From: Puffinus mauretanicus
Lineage: Eukaryota > Chordata > Aves > Procellariiformes > Procellariidae
Assembly: GCA_023333565.1 (NCBI GenBank)
Contig: JAJKFH010002198.1
Location: forward strand, 2,604,001-2,668,000
DNA length: 64,000 nt
Reading direction: 5' to 3'
This document shows positions 24,484-37,175 of the stretch, piece by piece. Both the position numbers and the translations under genes were made by a program. The notes beneath the pieces were generated by a model. The model worked only from the letters and a program-made list of their open reading frames with translations. It was not told where the DNA came from and ran no database searches. The number at the start of each line of letters is the position of its first letter. Position 1 is the stretch's first letter.

Positions 24484-27400
24484 ACCTCGGTGCACAGGGG
24501 GATAGTTAACAGCACCCGTGGCCACGTTCTCTTCACAGCGAAACAGCTCAAAATACCCCATGAGTGGAAAAATAGCCACATCAAGAATGAAAAACCACAC
24601 TCCAGCCATATCAGTTTCCGACTGCCCAACAGACACAGGGAGGTGTGAACTGTGTGGGTAAATGAGCTACAGCTGAGACTGACTGAGCCCCTTAGAGTCC
24701 ATCTCAACATGGGACTGAAGGCACAGGCATTAAATTAGTTTCTCTCATCTCAGTGAGTTACCTCTGTATGCAAAATTCAGCATTACAATTATTCCCAGTA
24801 GCGATGCTTTCGCCTAGCTGGGAAGAGCTCATTTTATTCCAGGAAACTACTGTTAAACATGATGCAAAGCAGCAAGCATAAAGGAGCGTACCACACTTTG
24901 ATTTCAATAGATATCAACCCAAGTTAAGAGGGAGAAAAAGCAGCTTTGACTACAGAATAGTTATAGCAATAATAAAAGAACATTCCATACTGATAACAAT
25001 TTATACTAGATTGCAATACACCGTAGAGCAAATTTCTTCCTGTAGCTTCAAATGTACTGAAACTGTACAACATATTTTTAGAAGTCCATGAATATAAACA
25101 GTCCTGCTCAAGAGAAATATAAGGCTAACAGTTTACAATTATTTTAAACAATGTAAGAAATACCTTCCTCACCACGTACTTTCACCAAAATATTTACAGG
25201 AATTTTTCTTGCCACAAACCTAGTTAATCTTTTCTCCACATTGCTGGTATTCAAAAAGGTTTTAAGGACATGTCACTTCCTGCAAATAAAGTAGCTCCAT
25301 GTGCAAGTCAGAGAAATGATTAGCATGAAATAAATACCATGCTGTTCTCTTTATTATAGGGAAATCTGAGTGAATTAATTTGAAAAGTGTCCTTTTACAG
25401 CAGGGGAGCTCAGCAGCAAAAATACATTGAATAGCAGTAGAACAAGATTTTTTGCGTGTTCCCCCTGGATATATGTCATAGGTCCAAAGTAGGACAAGTG
25501 TCTCTATCCCTTTTAGTAAGCCATTTAGAATATATTACAATACTTGTAAAATAATAATAAATGTGCATGAAATGGGAAAAAAAGAAAAAAATTGGCTTTT
25601 TTTGTCCTTCCTTCTCTCTTGCATATTTTGACTAACCTAATTTACCAGTTGTAGTTTCTGAGCTTATACCTAAAAATAGAAATCAAGATGTGCTGAAAAA
25701 GCTCCACATGTCCAAGGGGAATTACACTGTACCAGTGCAGATTTATCCCCCCTCAGCCTTAGCACCACTGAACTCTCTCCACAAGCAGCTGTACCATATT
25801 TAATCAGAAAATGCCCCAGAAGGAGATCTGGGGTATCATCTGTGGTGTTCCAGGTATGTTTTAGCCCATTCAAATGTTCTTGCTGAGCATAAGTGATAGC
25901 GTGCCCCTGGGACAGCAGCGTAGAGACCACTTAAAAGCCTCCCCAGCTCTTGCTGAGCTCAGAAGCTGGACCTGGACAGTAAGAAGCAGTGCCTGCCATA
26001 AGAGCTTGGCTTTTTTATAGTTTCTCATTCTGCAAGAGAATTTGCAAGAGAAACATTAAGTCCTCTGCAGTTTTCTTTCTTGCTTTTTTGTTTTATGCTG
26101 ATTCCCTTTCATGGTCTTTCTTTGTTATAAGAAAGAAGTGACCAGTGGTCAGATCTACCCAGAGACCATTGCTCCACCCCTTCTCCTGGACTATGTAGCC
26201 CTTTCTTCTTCCCCTGCTCCTTCAGGCAAAGCTATTCAACTTGAAGAAGTGAAGTGGGTGTCAGTGAGACACAGAAAATCAAGAGGTTTTACGGCAAAGA
26301 GGCTGAAAGAGGCTTTACTCTACCAGGATCACCTTCCTGCTATAAAAAGCAAAGATGCTGTTTAGAAGGAGCTTGGGCCTTGAAGGAAGTCTTGAGTAAA
26401 GTGAAAAGTTTTATGTAGCAGTCCATGGGTTTTTGTGTGTTTTGGTGTCAGTGTCTATGTTAGAGTAAGTATTTTGTATACCAGCAATCTTTTCTGACTG
26501 CACGTCCCTGGTGATCCCTAGTGGTTGTGACATAATAATGTTTTAAAGTGTACGTATTCACAATTTCTTTCCCTTACTGCCACTTCTCAGCTGTTTTTGA
26601 GATAAAGCAAGCTGAGCAGAGCCAAGATCAACCTTAGCTCGGCATGCTGAGAACTGCAATATTTCCTTTCCTCACCATCTGTTATTGCAATCCAAGGATA
26701 GAAATTATAAAGTTAAAGAATTTTCCTCAAAAAAAAAAAAATTGTAAATCGCTTCACAAAAGCAACAGCTTCCACAGATCTCTCATGCTCTGCCTGAGGA
26801 AAACTGTACTAACCTCATGGCAGCAAGGGTACCAAGATAGTAAAAGTGACTCCACGTGCCCAGTCTCCCTCCTTTAATTTCTGTTTGGGTTCTGCAGCTG
26901 AGCCTGGTCCCCTGGTAACAGCCCTAGCACAGGCCAACTGTACCAAGGGGGATGGCTGGGTTGAAAAAGACAGGAAAAATGTATTAAAGACTCTCTAAAT
27001 ATTGCTCTTCTTTGTGAGCATTTGTAAAATGCCATGGACATGTTTTGCAGTCACCACTTGGAGAAGGTAGGGAGAGGAGAGCTTTGAAATTAGAAATAAG
27101 AACACAACAGAGGTTTTCGTGACCTTGTTGTAGAACAGGAGCCAGAAAGCAAGCATAGTCCCACTGAACTACTTAGAGAATAAAAATACTATTATGCTTT
27201 AATATTTCCCCATTTCATTTTCTTCCCAGTAGGAGCTGAAGAGTAGCGTGACAGGGTATAATAGTGGAAATTCTATTTCTCTTGTTATTACAACTACTAC
27301 ATAGTAATTGGATGGTAAGATAGAAAAGAAGATAGATATGGCAATGAAGAACACAGCTATAGCAAAACCACTTTAGCATCATTTTGACATAAACCAATAA

Positions 27401-28234
27401 CAATCTCCCCTTATTTATGACGTCAACAGTGAATTATCCCTTGGTACAATTGTTACAAAAACAAACAATATTTTTTACTTCAGCTTCAGTTACTTGCATA
27501 ATACATCATTATTTGCTAAGATTGTCAAGTATCTTATAGGGACTAACAGTGATTAATAAATGCATCCAGAGCAAAACAGATTTAATGCATTGAGCTAGAT
27601 AATTCAGTGTACTTCATTTCTAGGTGACTTACATGAATTTATTTAAAAAAATCTCAAAAGCAAAAGATGTAAAAAACAAAAAGTAAATGGATCTAAATGT
27701 TATAGAGATTGGATATTATCAGAATCCTAAATTAACTTGGGATTGCATCCTCATATACAACTGTGGTTATGTGAATATACAGTGTGCTACATGCTGCGAT
27801 CTGGAATCTTAATGCTTTCTGGCTCCTGGACAAGCAGCAGGATTTATGCAATCAGGTGAAAGAGATGTAGTAGAGGAAATACGAAATTTGCAGGGCTTTT
27901 ATTTTTAAAAGATGTAAAGCTTTGCTGTAAGACATCCTAAATCCATTATTTCCACCGTATTCTGAAATTACCAATTGCTTGTTGCAGGTGTATATCTAGA
28001 ATACATCAGGAGGTATGTTTGCATGATTCATAGAGATGGCCCAGGTAGTTCAGGATAGGTGCAGCTGCTTGCCAGCAGACAACTTGTGAGAGGTTTAAGG
28101 ATGAACTGAAGACAAAGAACCTCCTTTTCCTCCTCTCACTGCAACCTTCAGCCTGGTGTCCTTTCCTAACGCAGTCAAAACCTCCTTTTTTTTCAATCCA
28201 CTTTCACCTGGACTGTCAGTGAAATCCTCTCCAG

Positions 28235-28710
28235 GACCAGCTCCAGGTCTGACAAACATTTGCAACGAGAACAGCTTGGTTCACCTTTGGCAAAGAATTT
28301 CTTGAGTCAGATTCTTCCCAAAGCGCTCACTGACGAGGATATCCCTCAGCTGTCACCAAAGGACTCAGCCATTCAGTGGCTGAATGGGTGCCAGCAGCTT
28401 CCAAAAGAACAAGCGACGCCATTTGAGCTAATGAAAGAATTGCTAGGCTTTCTTCCTCTTGAAATATTTTAAATATAAATATATATACAGATAATTAACA
28501 AAATAGTATAACAGATGCTTTCATTCATTCCCTCTGTATGAAGTAAAAATTTACTTCAGCGGGGAGTTTCAGAAGAAAGTGACAAAGACCTGTGGGAAGC
28601 ACATTTAAATTTAGGAACAAACATCTAACCACGTTTTTACTGACAATTTATAATGTCTGACCAGAACTTGGTGGTACTAGAAGAAATAAAACTTTGAGTC
28701 CTACCATTTT
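28235..28710 (+). other. Putative terminal exon, product unknown
   Basis: A pyrimidine-rich stretch (28180-28230) ends in CTCTCCAG, an acceptable splice acceptor. The following frame is open for about 78 codons to a TAA at 28470-28472. The peptide is balanced in composition (for example SQILPKALTDEDIPQL and FELMKELLGFLPLEIF) with two helix-like stretches, and it does not look like low-complexity translation. An AATAAA polyadenylation hexamer follows at 28685-28690. I do not recognise the protein. The frame is within chance length, and no upstream exon was identified. Confidence 0.2.
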
Positions 28711-30793
28711 AACAATTTAAATTAAACATAAAAGCTCTTTTGGAGTTTATAGAAATTAAAACGCTGATCCCGAATTCACGTTACTGAGATAGGGCTTGCG
28801 GTATTGATTTTCAAGGAAATGGGATTGGCCATTGCCGTTTTTAAGTGTTAGCTCTGCTTATCAAAGCACAGATGAAAAACAGAGGATAAATGAAAATATG
28901 TACTAAGTATTTCTAGCACACTTTTTTATTTGAAAAATTTGGCACTGTTGAACTTTTTTTAGGCTTCACTTCAAAAATGTGGAAATAGACTTACAAGCAG
29001 AGATGACAGACTGAATCCCTGCAAGTAAAACAAGAGGTGAGCACTAATGCACCTAATGCATGGAGGTATCCCTCAGTTTAGCTCTTTCCTCCACTCATGA
29101 CATGGTGGCATCAAATATATTTTGATTTGGTTATCTTTTAAATCTTTACAATATGGGTTGATCATAGCATCCTGAACTTCACCCAGCTGCACAGGTTCAG
29201 AGACAGCCAGAGAGCACCGTTGTTGTACAATTACACCTTCCTGTCTTTGCTTTACAGACTAGAGAGACCTGTCACATTTTTTCCCACTGTAAATGTGCAT
29301 TATATTACCATGCCCAGCTGATTATCCAGTCTGGCTCCTGGGTCTCTTTTCTACTCACGGCCTCCCCTTCCTCCCTGCCAGGCTGGCTCTGAGCCGCTGC
29401 TCATGGCATGCAGGCGCGATGCTGTCTGGGTACCCAGGGAGAAGAGTGCATGGGCACTTTCAGACAAATTACAGAAATGTATTTTGAAATCCATTTGTAT
29501 TTGAATGCATACATGTGATCATTTTACCCTCCCAGGCAGATTGTTGCTTTAGGCAACCACTGACTTTCCCAGTGCCTACAGCATAAGCTGCCCATAGCTA
29601 CCAGTAGCTGGCTGTGCTGCGGAGTTTCTTTGTTTCTATTAAACTGGGGTTTCATAGCAGACAAGAATCTATCTCAAATACCTGTTTGCATGATTTTCTG
29701 CTTGTAGATGAACTTTGTAGGTTAATTATTAAAAATGTTAGGGAAGTATTAGTGGTATACAGTGAACTGCAATGATGAGCTGATGCCAAGCGTGAATCAA
29801 GAAAAGTGATCTGAGTGTCCCCTAAACCAAGTGGCTTAGAGTGCTGTATCTGCCTTTCCCTCTCTGGACTGTTCTGGAGTATAAGGTCTGAGTCTTTGCC
29901 CCAGTCCAGAGAGGTAACACTGGGAGATGAACTGAACATGTACCGTGGCAAAATTTACACGGGCACATCTTGCACACATGCTCTCCTTGGCAGTATCTCT
30001 CAGAGCCCTGCTAGAAAGAAAATATTACTAGGAGGTGGACCATGAAGGTCTTAGTTCAGCTCCTGTATCTTCTATAGGTCATATAATTCCTGTGCAAAAA
30101 GACTAAATAATCTATATCTCCTATATTCCTTATACCATTATACTCTCAGGTAGTGCAGCAGGAGAACAAACACTTTTGGAAGTCACTGTAATTATGATGG
30201 ATATTTAGGTTGTAGTGTCAGGAAGGCTAGAAGATTGCTGATTGTTAGGGAAATAGGAAAACAGCATTATGCAGGGGTTTGCTTCTCCTATTAAAAAACA
30301 AGTTATAAAGAAGCCCTGGACAAACTGTAACACTTTAGAGAAGGTAGTATAAGTGAAAGAGAAGCGGGAAGGCTAAAGAAAAATATTTTATTAGTAGTGC
30401 TTTCTCTCCTGATCCCAGAAGAATGGTATTTCCAGAGAAATAAGGATTAATACACTATGAGCTGAACAGTGAGACTCAGTATTACACGGCGACAGAGGGG
30501 CAGCTAGCATGTGTACTGAGCACTTGTTGTCTCAGCCCTTTCCCAGGTAACACCCATCAGGAGGCAGAGAAGCAGAACACTTCAGCTTGCTGCAGCACCC
30601 CGTGCTCCACAAACAGACACTACACTGTGCCTGACAGCGTGGAAGCAAAGTGGCCACCAGCCAGACTGCCCACTTTGCCATCACAGCTTCGCAAACCCTC
30701 CGTTCGGCCAACACAGCTGAATTTCTAGCTCTCCCGGTTCAATTGCACTTAGCAAAGCAGGTGGGTTTTTTACTACATGAAGGAACTAAGGGG

Positions 30794-30890
30794 AACTTAA
30801 GGACATGGTTTCGTGGTGGACTTGGCAGTGTTAGGTTTATGGTTGAACTCGATGATCTAAAAGGTCTTTTCCAACCTAAATGATTCCATA
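30794..30890 (+). mobile_element. CR1 LINE 3' tail fragment
   Basis: About 97 bases match the last part of a CR1 element: ...CTTAAGGACATGG, then GAACTCGATGATCT, then GGTCTTTTCCAACCT, ending TGATTCCATA. The terminal eight-base repeat is reduced to one degenerate unit. It shares its tail with the CR1 at 32156 and the one at 44246. It is more diverged than the 32156 copy, so it is probably older. Confidence 0.88.
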
Positions 30891-32155
30891 AAAACCTGCA
30901 CCAGGAAAGAGGGAGGAAAGTCTCAGCAACCTGAACTGCTGCAGCACATCAAGTGTTTTCTGTTTCGGAAAAGACTAATGCCCCCTGTTCAATCCTGTCC
31001 CTTGAGAACTGCAACACTTTTGCTCTGCAGAAACTCTGATAAGGTGCTCTCCCCAGGTAAAATGCTCCTGTTGATGTTTCTTTGAAGAGCATCAAAGAAT
31101 AAATACACTGTCAACTCATTTTCATCAGGGCTTGGTGTGAAGCCTGACTTCCTCTCCCCCAGCTTAACTATGGAAAACCAAAGCAAAACAGAAAGCAAAA
31201 ACCAAAATAAATGGACACCTTTTAGGCATGACTTTCTGCACACATGGGTCCTAGAAGAATGAATCATAAAATACTAACAAAACCACTCATGGATTGTATA
31301 CAGCAAAAAGTAATGTTTGTTCATTTACATACATTATGTAGTAATACCAGCAATAACTCCATTCTGTTTAGTTAAAAATAAGCCCCAAATTTAAATTTTA
31401 TAAAGCCAATTAATAAGTCACTGATCAGCACACAGCTGGATGCAAGATCAGTTGCCCTTTGCTGCCTGTTTGCTGCGGTCAAGACATTCATTCAAGCAAC
31501 TTAAAAGTTTACAAAAATGGCAGTTGCACAATCAACCTCTCAGCAGAACTTCTGAAAGCAATTTCTAATGTTTTTGTTTATTTTCCGAAAAACTGTTCTA
31601 TTCCAGCTCCCTCACAGAGAGTATTTTTTAGCTTTTGATGATTTCTAAACATCAGGCAATCCTTTCATGTCTGGAATTTGTCTCCATTAGCGGTCAGATC
31701 TGAAGCCTCACTATGTCATATCTCACCCTCCATTTTCACTAATCAGCGAGAACAAAACAAAAATAAAATGCAAGATTTAACATTTTTGTTTGCATGTCTA
31801 TAAAAATATCAACCCGTATCAGTATCCTTGTTATCCTAGTGCCAACTACAAGAGTGAGAACCAGATTTTCTGTATTTGCCAGTTTTACAGGCCTGATTTA
31901 CAGTGTGATCGCTTCCTAAATGTCCATGGTAGGTCTCATCTAACCAGGATGGTACTGTGTGCATTATAAAACTCAGTTTATGAATTATGAACAGGTGTAG
32001 AAAAAGTGGGGATCTTAACCACATACTTCTCCTTGTAAATCTAAGAACTAACGAAAAGGATCAAACGCACTAAAAAAAAAATTTCATAAAATCTCTTAAA
32101 CATATACTCAGGTATCTGTTACAGGAGATGACACTACAGCTCTGATTAAACTGAT
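30891..32155. other. Unique DNA between two CR1 copies, no gene seen
   Basis: No exon or repeat was recognised. The longest open frame is 92 codons on the minus strand, with no identifiable domain. Confidence 0.55.
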
Positions 32156-32964
<809 letters not shown>

Positions 32965-35187
32965 AACTAAAATTCCTGTTCTGGGGATTTGCTTGGCAGC
33001 GGTTCCAGGCTCTCTTGCTCCCCCAGTCTTAATACTGTTACCAGCCGCCCCTGTTACTGTATTTTTTCAGCGTGGTTTGACAATGTTCTCTTTGGCTCTT
33101 CTCTGTGTGGAGGTAAGTTAATATCAAAGGGATGACAAAGTAAGAAATAATCACAGGCAGATTTTTGCTTGATGATTGGAACCATGTTGCTTGCCTTTAC
33201 TTCTGTTGGAGCAAAGTTTTGAATCCCAAGCAGAGGCTGGCGGCTGGCACAGTGCAGATGACCAGATGACAGCCTGTGCCCCAGAGGGCTTGCCGAGGCA
33301 ATGCACACAGCTTGTCTTCTGGCTAGTGTGCCAATTAAAGAGGCTAAAGCTCCTGACTGAACGCAGTTGGAAGACACTTTTCAGTCACATCTGCTGACCG
33401 ACCTCTCTGAGGCAATCAGTCCATAATTTGTTTTAGTCAAAATGAGTTAGGTTGCTTTAAGCAGTCAAAACACAGTATGTATGTAAGCAAAGTCATTTGA
33501 ATTGGAGCAAGTTCGAGCAAACACACAAGAATCTCCAAGGTAGGTAAAGCAATAGTGATTTCTGAAAGAAAACCTGAGCAGCTAAGGCAGTAACATAAAT
33601 GATAATATTGCCACAGGTTTTAATTTATATAATCAGCTGTAAATAACCACAAATAATCACAAACTGCCTTTAGAGCATGCGTGTGGGATGCAGGAGACTG
33701 AAGCTGTGACCGAGGTGCCACCTTTGCCTCAGCATGTCACAGAGGTCAATACTTTCAAAGCAGCTAACTCCTTCCCAGCTATGGTTTCAGTATCCATTAA
33801 AGCAGCGTTTCAAGGAGTGGCACAGCACTTCGATGTAATACGTGAATTGCCCCGTGCTGGGGGAACTCCCTCACGCAGCACAGAAAGGGTAGGATAACAG
33901 CAGGGACTCTGGCCTGAAATTAACTGACCAAATCCAGGGATCAAACTGCTCATTTCCTGGCTACAAGTCAGGCTTCGCTTGCCTCTGGCTGCTTGCGGAG
34001 AGATGGTGAAAGACCTGGGTATGGCCTGTGGCTGGACACGTGTTACAGCAATTATGCTCAAGAGTAGCTCAAGATGGCTTTAAATAACTGTAGCAGCCTC
34101 CGAAAAGTCAGTCTGTCATGTCAAATTGACTATAGAGCAGGTGTTGGCTTTGGGATGCTTGACAATGTTTTTTTTTTCATTTTACCTTTAAAAATAATAA
34201 TAATAAAAAAGCACGCGCTGGCCCAGTTTCTCTTGTAACTCCTGGCTGCTTTCTGCCGCTCCGACGACACAAACCAACTGTACTCTCTGACAGAGCACCG
34301 AGCAGCCAGAGCATGCCAATGAATCTGATCCCAGTACTTAGTCTGCTCTCAGTAAGGTATTATTTTCTATTTGCCAAGACTAACCCCGCCATAAATACAG
34401 AACATAATAATTTTGCATGTGTTGTGGTACTTTTTAATCTTTGATCACATCTGGACCAGAAAAAATATTTTCTTTTCTTCACAGGAATCGCTGAACCTCA
34501 TATGTCTGAATTCCCCCATCTCCCACATAGTTGTGTGATTACTGAAGAAGCATTTGACATTAATATAATGAACAAATACTCAAAATCATAGCTTAAGCAT
34601 TTTTCAATTAGCAGGGTCAAGGAGATCAAGGTTTCAATAGCTTGACTGTATTGCTGAAGCATAAACATCTGGCAAACAGATATATGCATTCTTTGCATCT
34701 TTGCATTTATACATATACATATTTAAAATCTTCTCAGTGCACAAAATAAAATTAGCATTAATGTCTTGTCAACCTGTAGTCTTCAGGCCTTTTGCAGTAA
34801 TGACTGACAGCTAGTCTAATACTGCTCAAACAGGGTAGATCATTCAATGTTTTCTTCTGCCCAGGAAGCATTCAACTTACTTTCATGTGCTCCACTTGCT
34901 CACCATTCATTTTGGACACCTCTGCCATTCCCCCCTCCCACTTTCCCACAGTTTCTGTTACCATCCCACCTCGCCATCATCCCTACCCTTTCTTCCCAGA
35001 TGTTTCTGGGCTCCTCCTCTTCCCGGGGACTCACAACCCCATATCCCTTTTCCAGAAGCAGCAACCTTCTTTCAGGGGCAGGATTTCAGCCGTGATGGTG
35101 CTGGCCATCTTCTTCCTGCTTGCCCCCGTTAGCCCCCGACTGGCCCTGTCCTTCCCACAGGAAGGAGACAGCTCCCTTTCCTGCTGG
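32965..35187. other. Unique DNA, C/T-rich towards the LTR element
   Basis: No gene was recognised. An (AAT)n-like run lies near 34191-34210. From about 34850 to 35180 the plus strand is C/T-rich, giving several overlapping proline-rich open frames (82-106 codons) that reflect base composition and not coding. Confidence 0.5.
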
Positions 35188-35192
35188 GTGAC

Positions 35193-35751
35193 TGTCGTGG
35201 TTTAACCTGGCAGCAGCCAAACGCAGCCGCCGCCCCCGGGTGGAATGGGGAGAGAATCAGAAGGGTAAAGTGAGAAAACTCGTGGGTTGAGATAAGAGAC
35301 AGTTTAATAGGGAAAGCAAAAGCCCGCACGCAAGCAAAGCAAAACAAGGAATTCATTCACCACTTCCCATCGGCAGGCAGGTGTTCAGCCATCGCCAGGA
35401 AAGCAGGGCTCCATCACGCGTAACGGTTACTTGGGAAGACAAACGCCATCACTCCGAACGCCCCCCCCCTCCTTCTTCTTCACCCAGCCTTATATGCTGA
35501 GCATGACGTCATATGGTATGGAATAGCCTATTGGCCAACTGGGCCAGCCGTCCTGGCCACGGTCCCTCCCAGTCCCCTGCACATCTGGCAGGGCATGGGA
35601 AGACAAAAAGTCCTTGACTAGCATAAACAATGCCTAGCAACAACCAAAACATCAGTGTGTCATCAACATTATTCTCACACTACATCCAAAACACAGCACT
35701 ATACCAGTTAATAGGAAGAAAATCAACTCCATCCCAGCCAAAACCAGGACA
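35193..35751 (-). repeat. 3' LTR of the ERVK-type element
   Basis: 559 bp and nearly identical to the other LTR. It keeps the TATA box (35488-35495), the CRE TGACGTCA (35504-35511) and the ATTAAA signal (35303-35308). It is shorter mainly because of small deletions in the C/G-rich U5 end near 35220-35245. Two clear single-base differences from the other LTR lie in U3 (near 35546 and 35574). Confidence 0.92.
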
Positions 35752-35770
35752 GTATCCACCCCTTATTCCA
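35752..35770 (-). other. Purine-rich tract next to the 3' LTR
   Basis: Directly upstream of the 3' LTR in element orientation is TGGAATAAGGGGTGGATAC, mostly purines with a few interruptions. Its position is that of the polypurine tract that primes plus-strand DNA synthesis. The interruptions make it imperfect. Confidence 0.6.
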
Positions 35771-36249
35771 TACCATTTACATCATGCTCAGGTCCGACAC
35801 GATCCAATACATTCTCATTATCCACCATTCCCCTTCCCATCTTTTGATATAATACACAGATATCATTCCCTTAGTCTATGGACCACCCCTGTAAAATGTC
35901 CATAAAATATCCATAAATATACACAAAATGTCCACTGCATTCATTTAGTCCATGACTTTGGGCTCCATCTGTTATGGTGGTCACTCAGGTCAGCAGAGGT
36001 GGTGTGTTGCGTGGAGTTACTGGGCACCAAAGCCGGCTCAGGTCAGGTCACTGCTGCGCTTGTGCTGCTTCTTGTAAGGCTTGTCCTCCATTGGTTCAGG
36101 TGGTTCCTGCTATAGTAATTCCTGTAACATGCAACTCAAATCATGGGTTACAACAATTTAAAGGTATATCCATTACAATCTCCACCCCTGGTCCCTTTGG
36201 GCCAGACCATCAGGTTTAGCATTGCAATGAACTCCTCCCCTTGCCCCTG
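35771..36249 (-). other. 3' internal noncoding segment of the LTR element
   Basis: This segment lies between the minisatellite and the purine tract. It includes a second purine-rich run in element orientation (AAAGGGACCAGGGGTGGAGA, near 36180-36200) that resembles a polypurine tract. No env-like reading frame is visible. Confidence 0.5.
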
Positions 36250-36825
36250 CACTGGCTTGGACTTATCCACAGACTGCAGTCTCTTAGGGGTGTACCTGCT
36301 CCAAGTGGAGCCTTACCGATGAGCCACAGTCTCTCCAGGGGTATACCTGCTGCGGCACAGACTTGTCCACAGCCACAGTCGCTTCGAGGTGCACCAGTTC
36401 CTGTGTGGCCTTCTCCATGGGCCACAGTCCCTTCAGAAGTAAACCTGCTCCAACACGGCCTTACCCATGGCTGCAATCTCTCCAGGGGTGTACCTCCCCT
36501 GTCATGGGCTTATCCACGGCCACACGCCTTGAGGTGCTCCAGCATGACCTCATGCACAGCCACTGACACTTCAAGGTGTACCTGCTGTAGCATGGACTTA
36601 TCCACAGCCACAGATGCTTCGAGGTGTACCTTCTCCAGCGTGGACTTATCCTTAGGCCACAATCCCTTCAGAGGTATACCTGCTGTGGCACGGACATAAC
36701 CACGGCCACAGACGCTTCGAGATGTACCTGCTTGGGCATGGGCTTATCCACAGTCACAGACGCCTCGGGGTGTCCTGCTCCCGCATGGACTCAACCACAG
36801 GTCACAGTCCCTTCGATTCGAGTTC
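36250..36825 (-). repeat. 49-bp minisatellite inside the LTR element
   Basis: About twelve imperfect copies of a 49-50 bp unit, recognisable on the plus strand by CTTATCCACAGCCACAG followed by CTTCGAGGTGTACCTGCT. The CACAG landmarks recur near 36277, 36327, 36376, 36425, 36474, 36658, 36708, 36757 and 36805. As 49 is not a multiple of three, the frame rotates from copy to copy. The long plus-strand frame across it (36241-36699) is thus not a conserved protein. The array sits where coding genes would be in an autonomous element. Confidence 0.85.
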
Positions 36826-37149
36826 ACGCTGCAGTTCCAGCCTGTCCAGCACAGAAGCACAGAAACAGCAGCGATGCCCTGGCCCTCTGCCAGCCCAGGC
36901 GCATCCCCATTGCTGTTATCAGAATGTTCCCAGGCACAGCACAGTAAGATGATCAGCAGTGCAGCAGTACAGCAAGCAGTGAGAGCAAAAAAGCAGCCAC
37001 TAACGAGCACAAGACTCTAATACACATTAAGGCAAGCAAGCCCCATGGCAAGCACAAGAGCCTGCAAATTAATAGCTAAACAGCAGTAACAGCTATAAAT
37101 TCGATCTAGCACGTTCCAATCAAACCTGTCATTATCTCGAACCCTTCGA
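36826..37149 (-). other. Internal leader of the LTR element
   Basis: Sequence between the primer binding site and the minisatellite, corresponding to the 5' untranslated leader and packaging region of a retroelement. An 88-codon minus frame covers part of it but shows no Gag-like features that I can recognise. Confidence 0.5.
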
Positions 37150-37167
37150 GCCCCACGTTGGGCGCCA
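37150..37167 (-). other. Primer binding site, tRNA-Lys type
   Basis: On the minus strand TGGCGCCCAACGTGGGGC is complementary to the 3' end of tRNA-Lys(1,2), the primer used by betaretrovirus-like elements. It starts eight bases after the 5' LTR and fixes the orientation of the element. Confidence 0.9.
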
Positions 37168-37175
37168 AAAAGGAC

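Larger units (their letters stand above)
20201..30793. other. Long stretch of AT-rich unique DNA, no confirmed gene
   Basis: About 10.6 kb without a transposon I could recognise. Contents worth naming are three GGGGTTT units at 21076-21096, a GC-richer patch with an inverted repeat at 24456-24483, and a possible terminal exon at 28235-28710. There is also an unidentified 84-codon plus frame at 26111-26365. Everything else is short chance-level frames and A/T runs. Confidence 0.5.

Noticed and set aside
35193..35751. Reading the two 560-575 bp repeats as a plus-strand LTR element
   Set aside because: The primer binding site, LTR end sequences, TATA box and purine tract all read correctly only on the minus strand.
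36241..36699. 152-codon plus-strand open frame
   Set aside because: It lies across the 49-bp minisatellite of a minus-strand retroelement. The period is not a multiple of three, so the frame is a by-product of the array.
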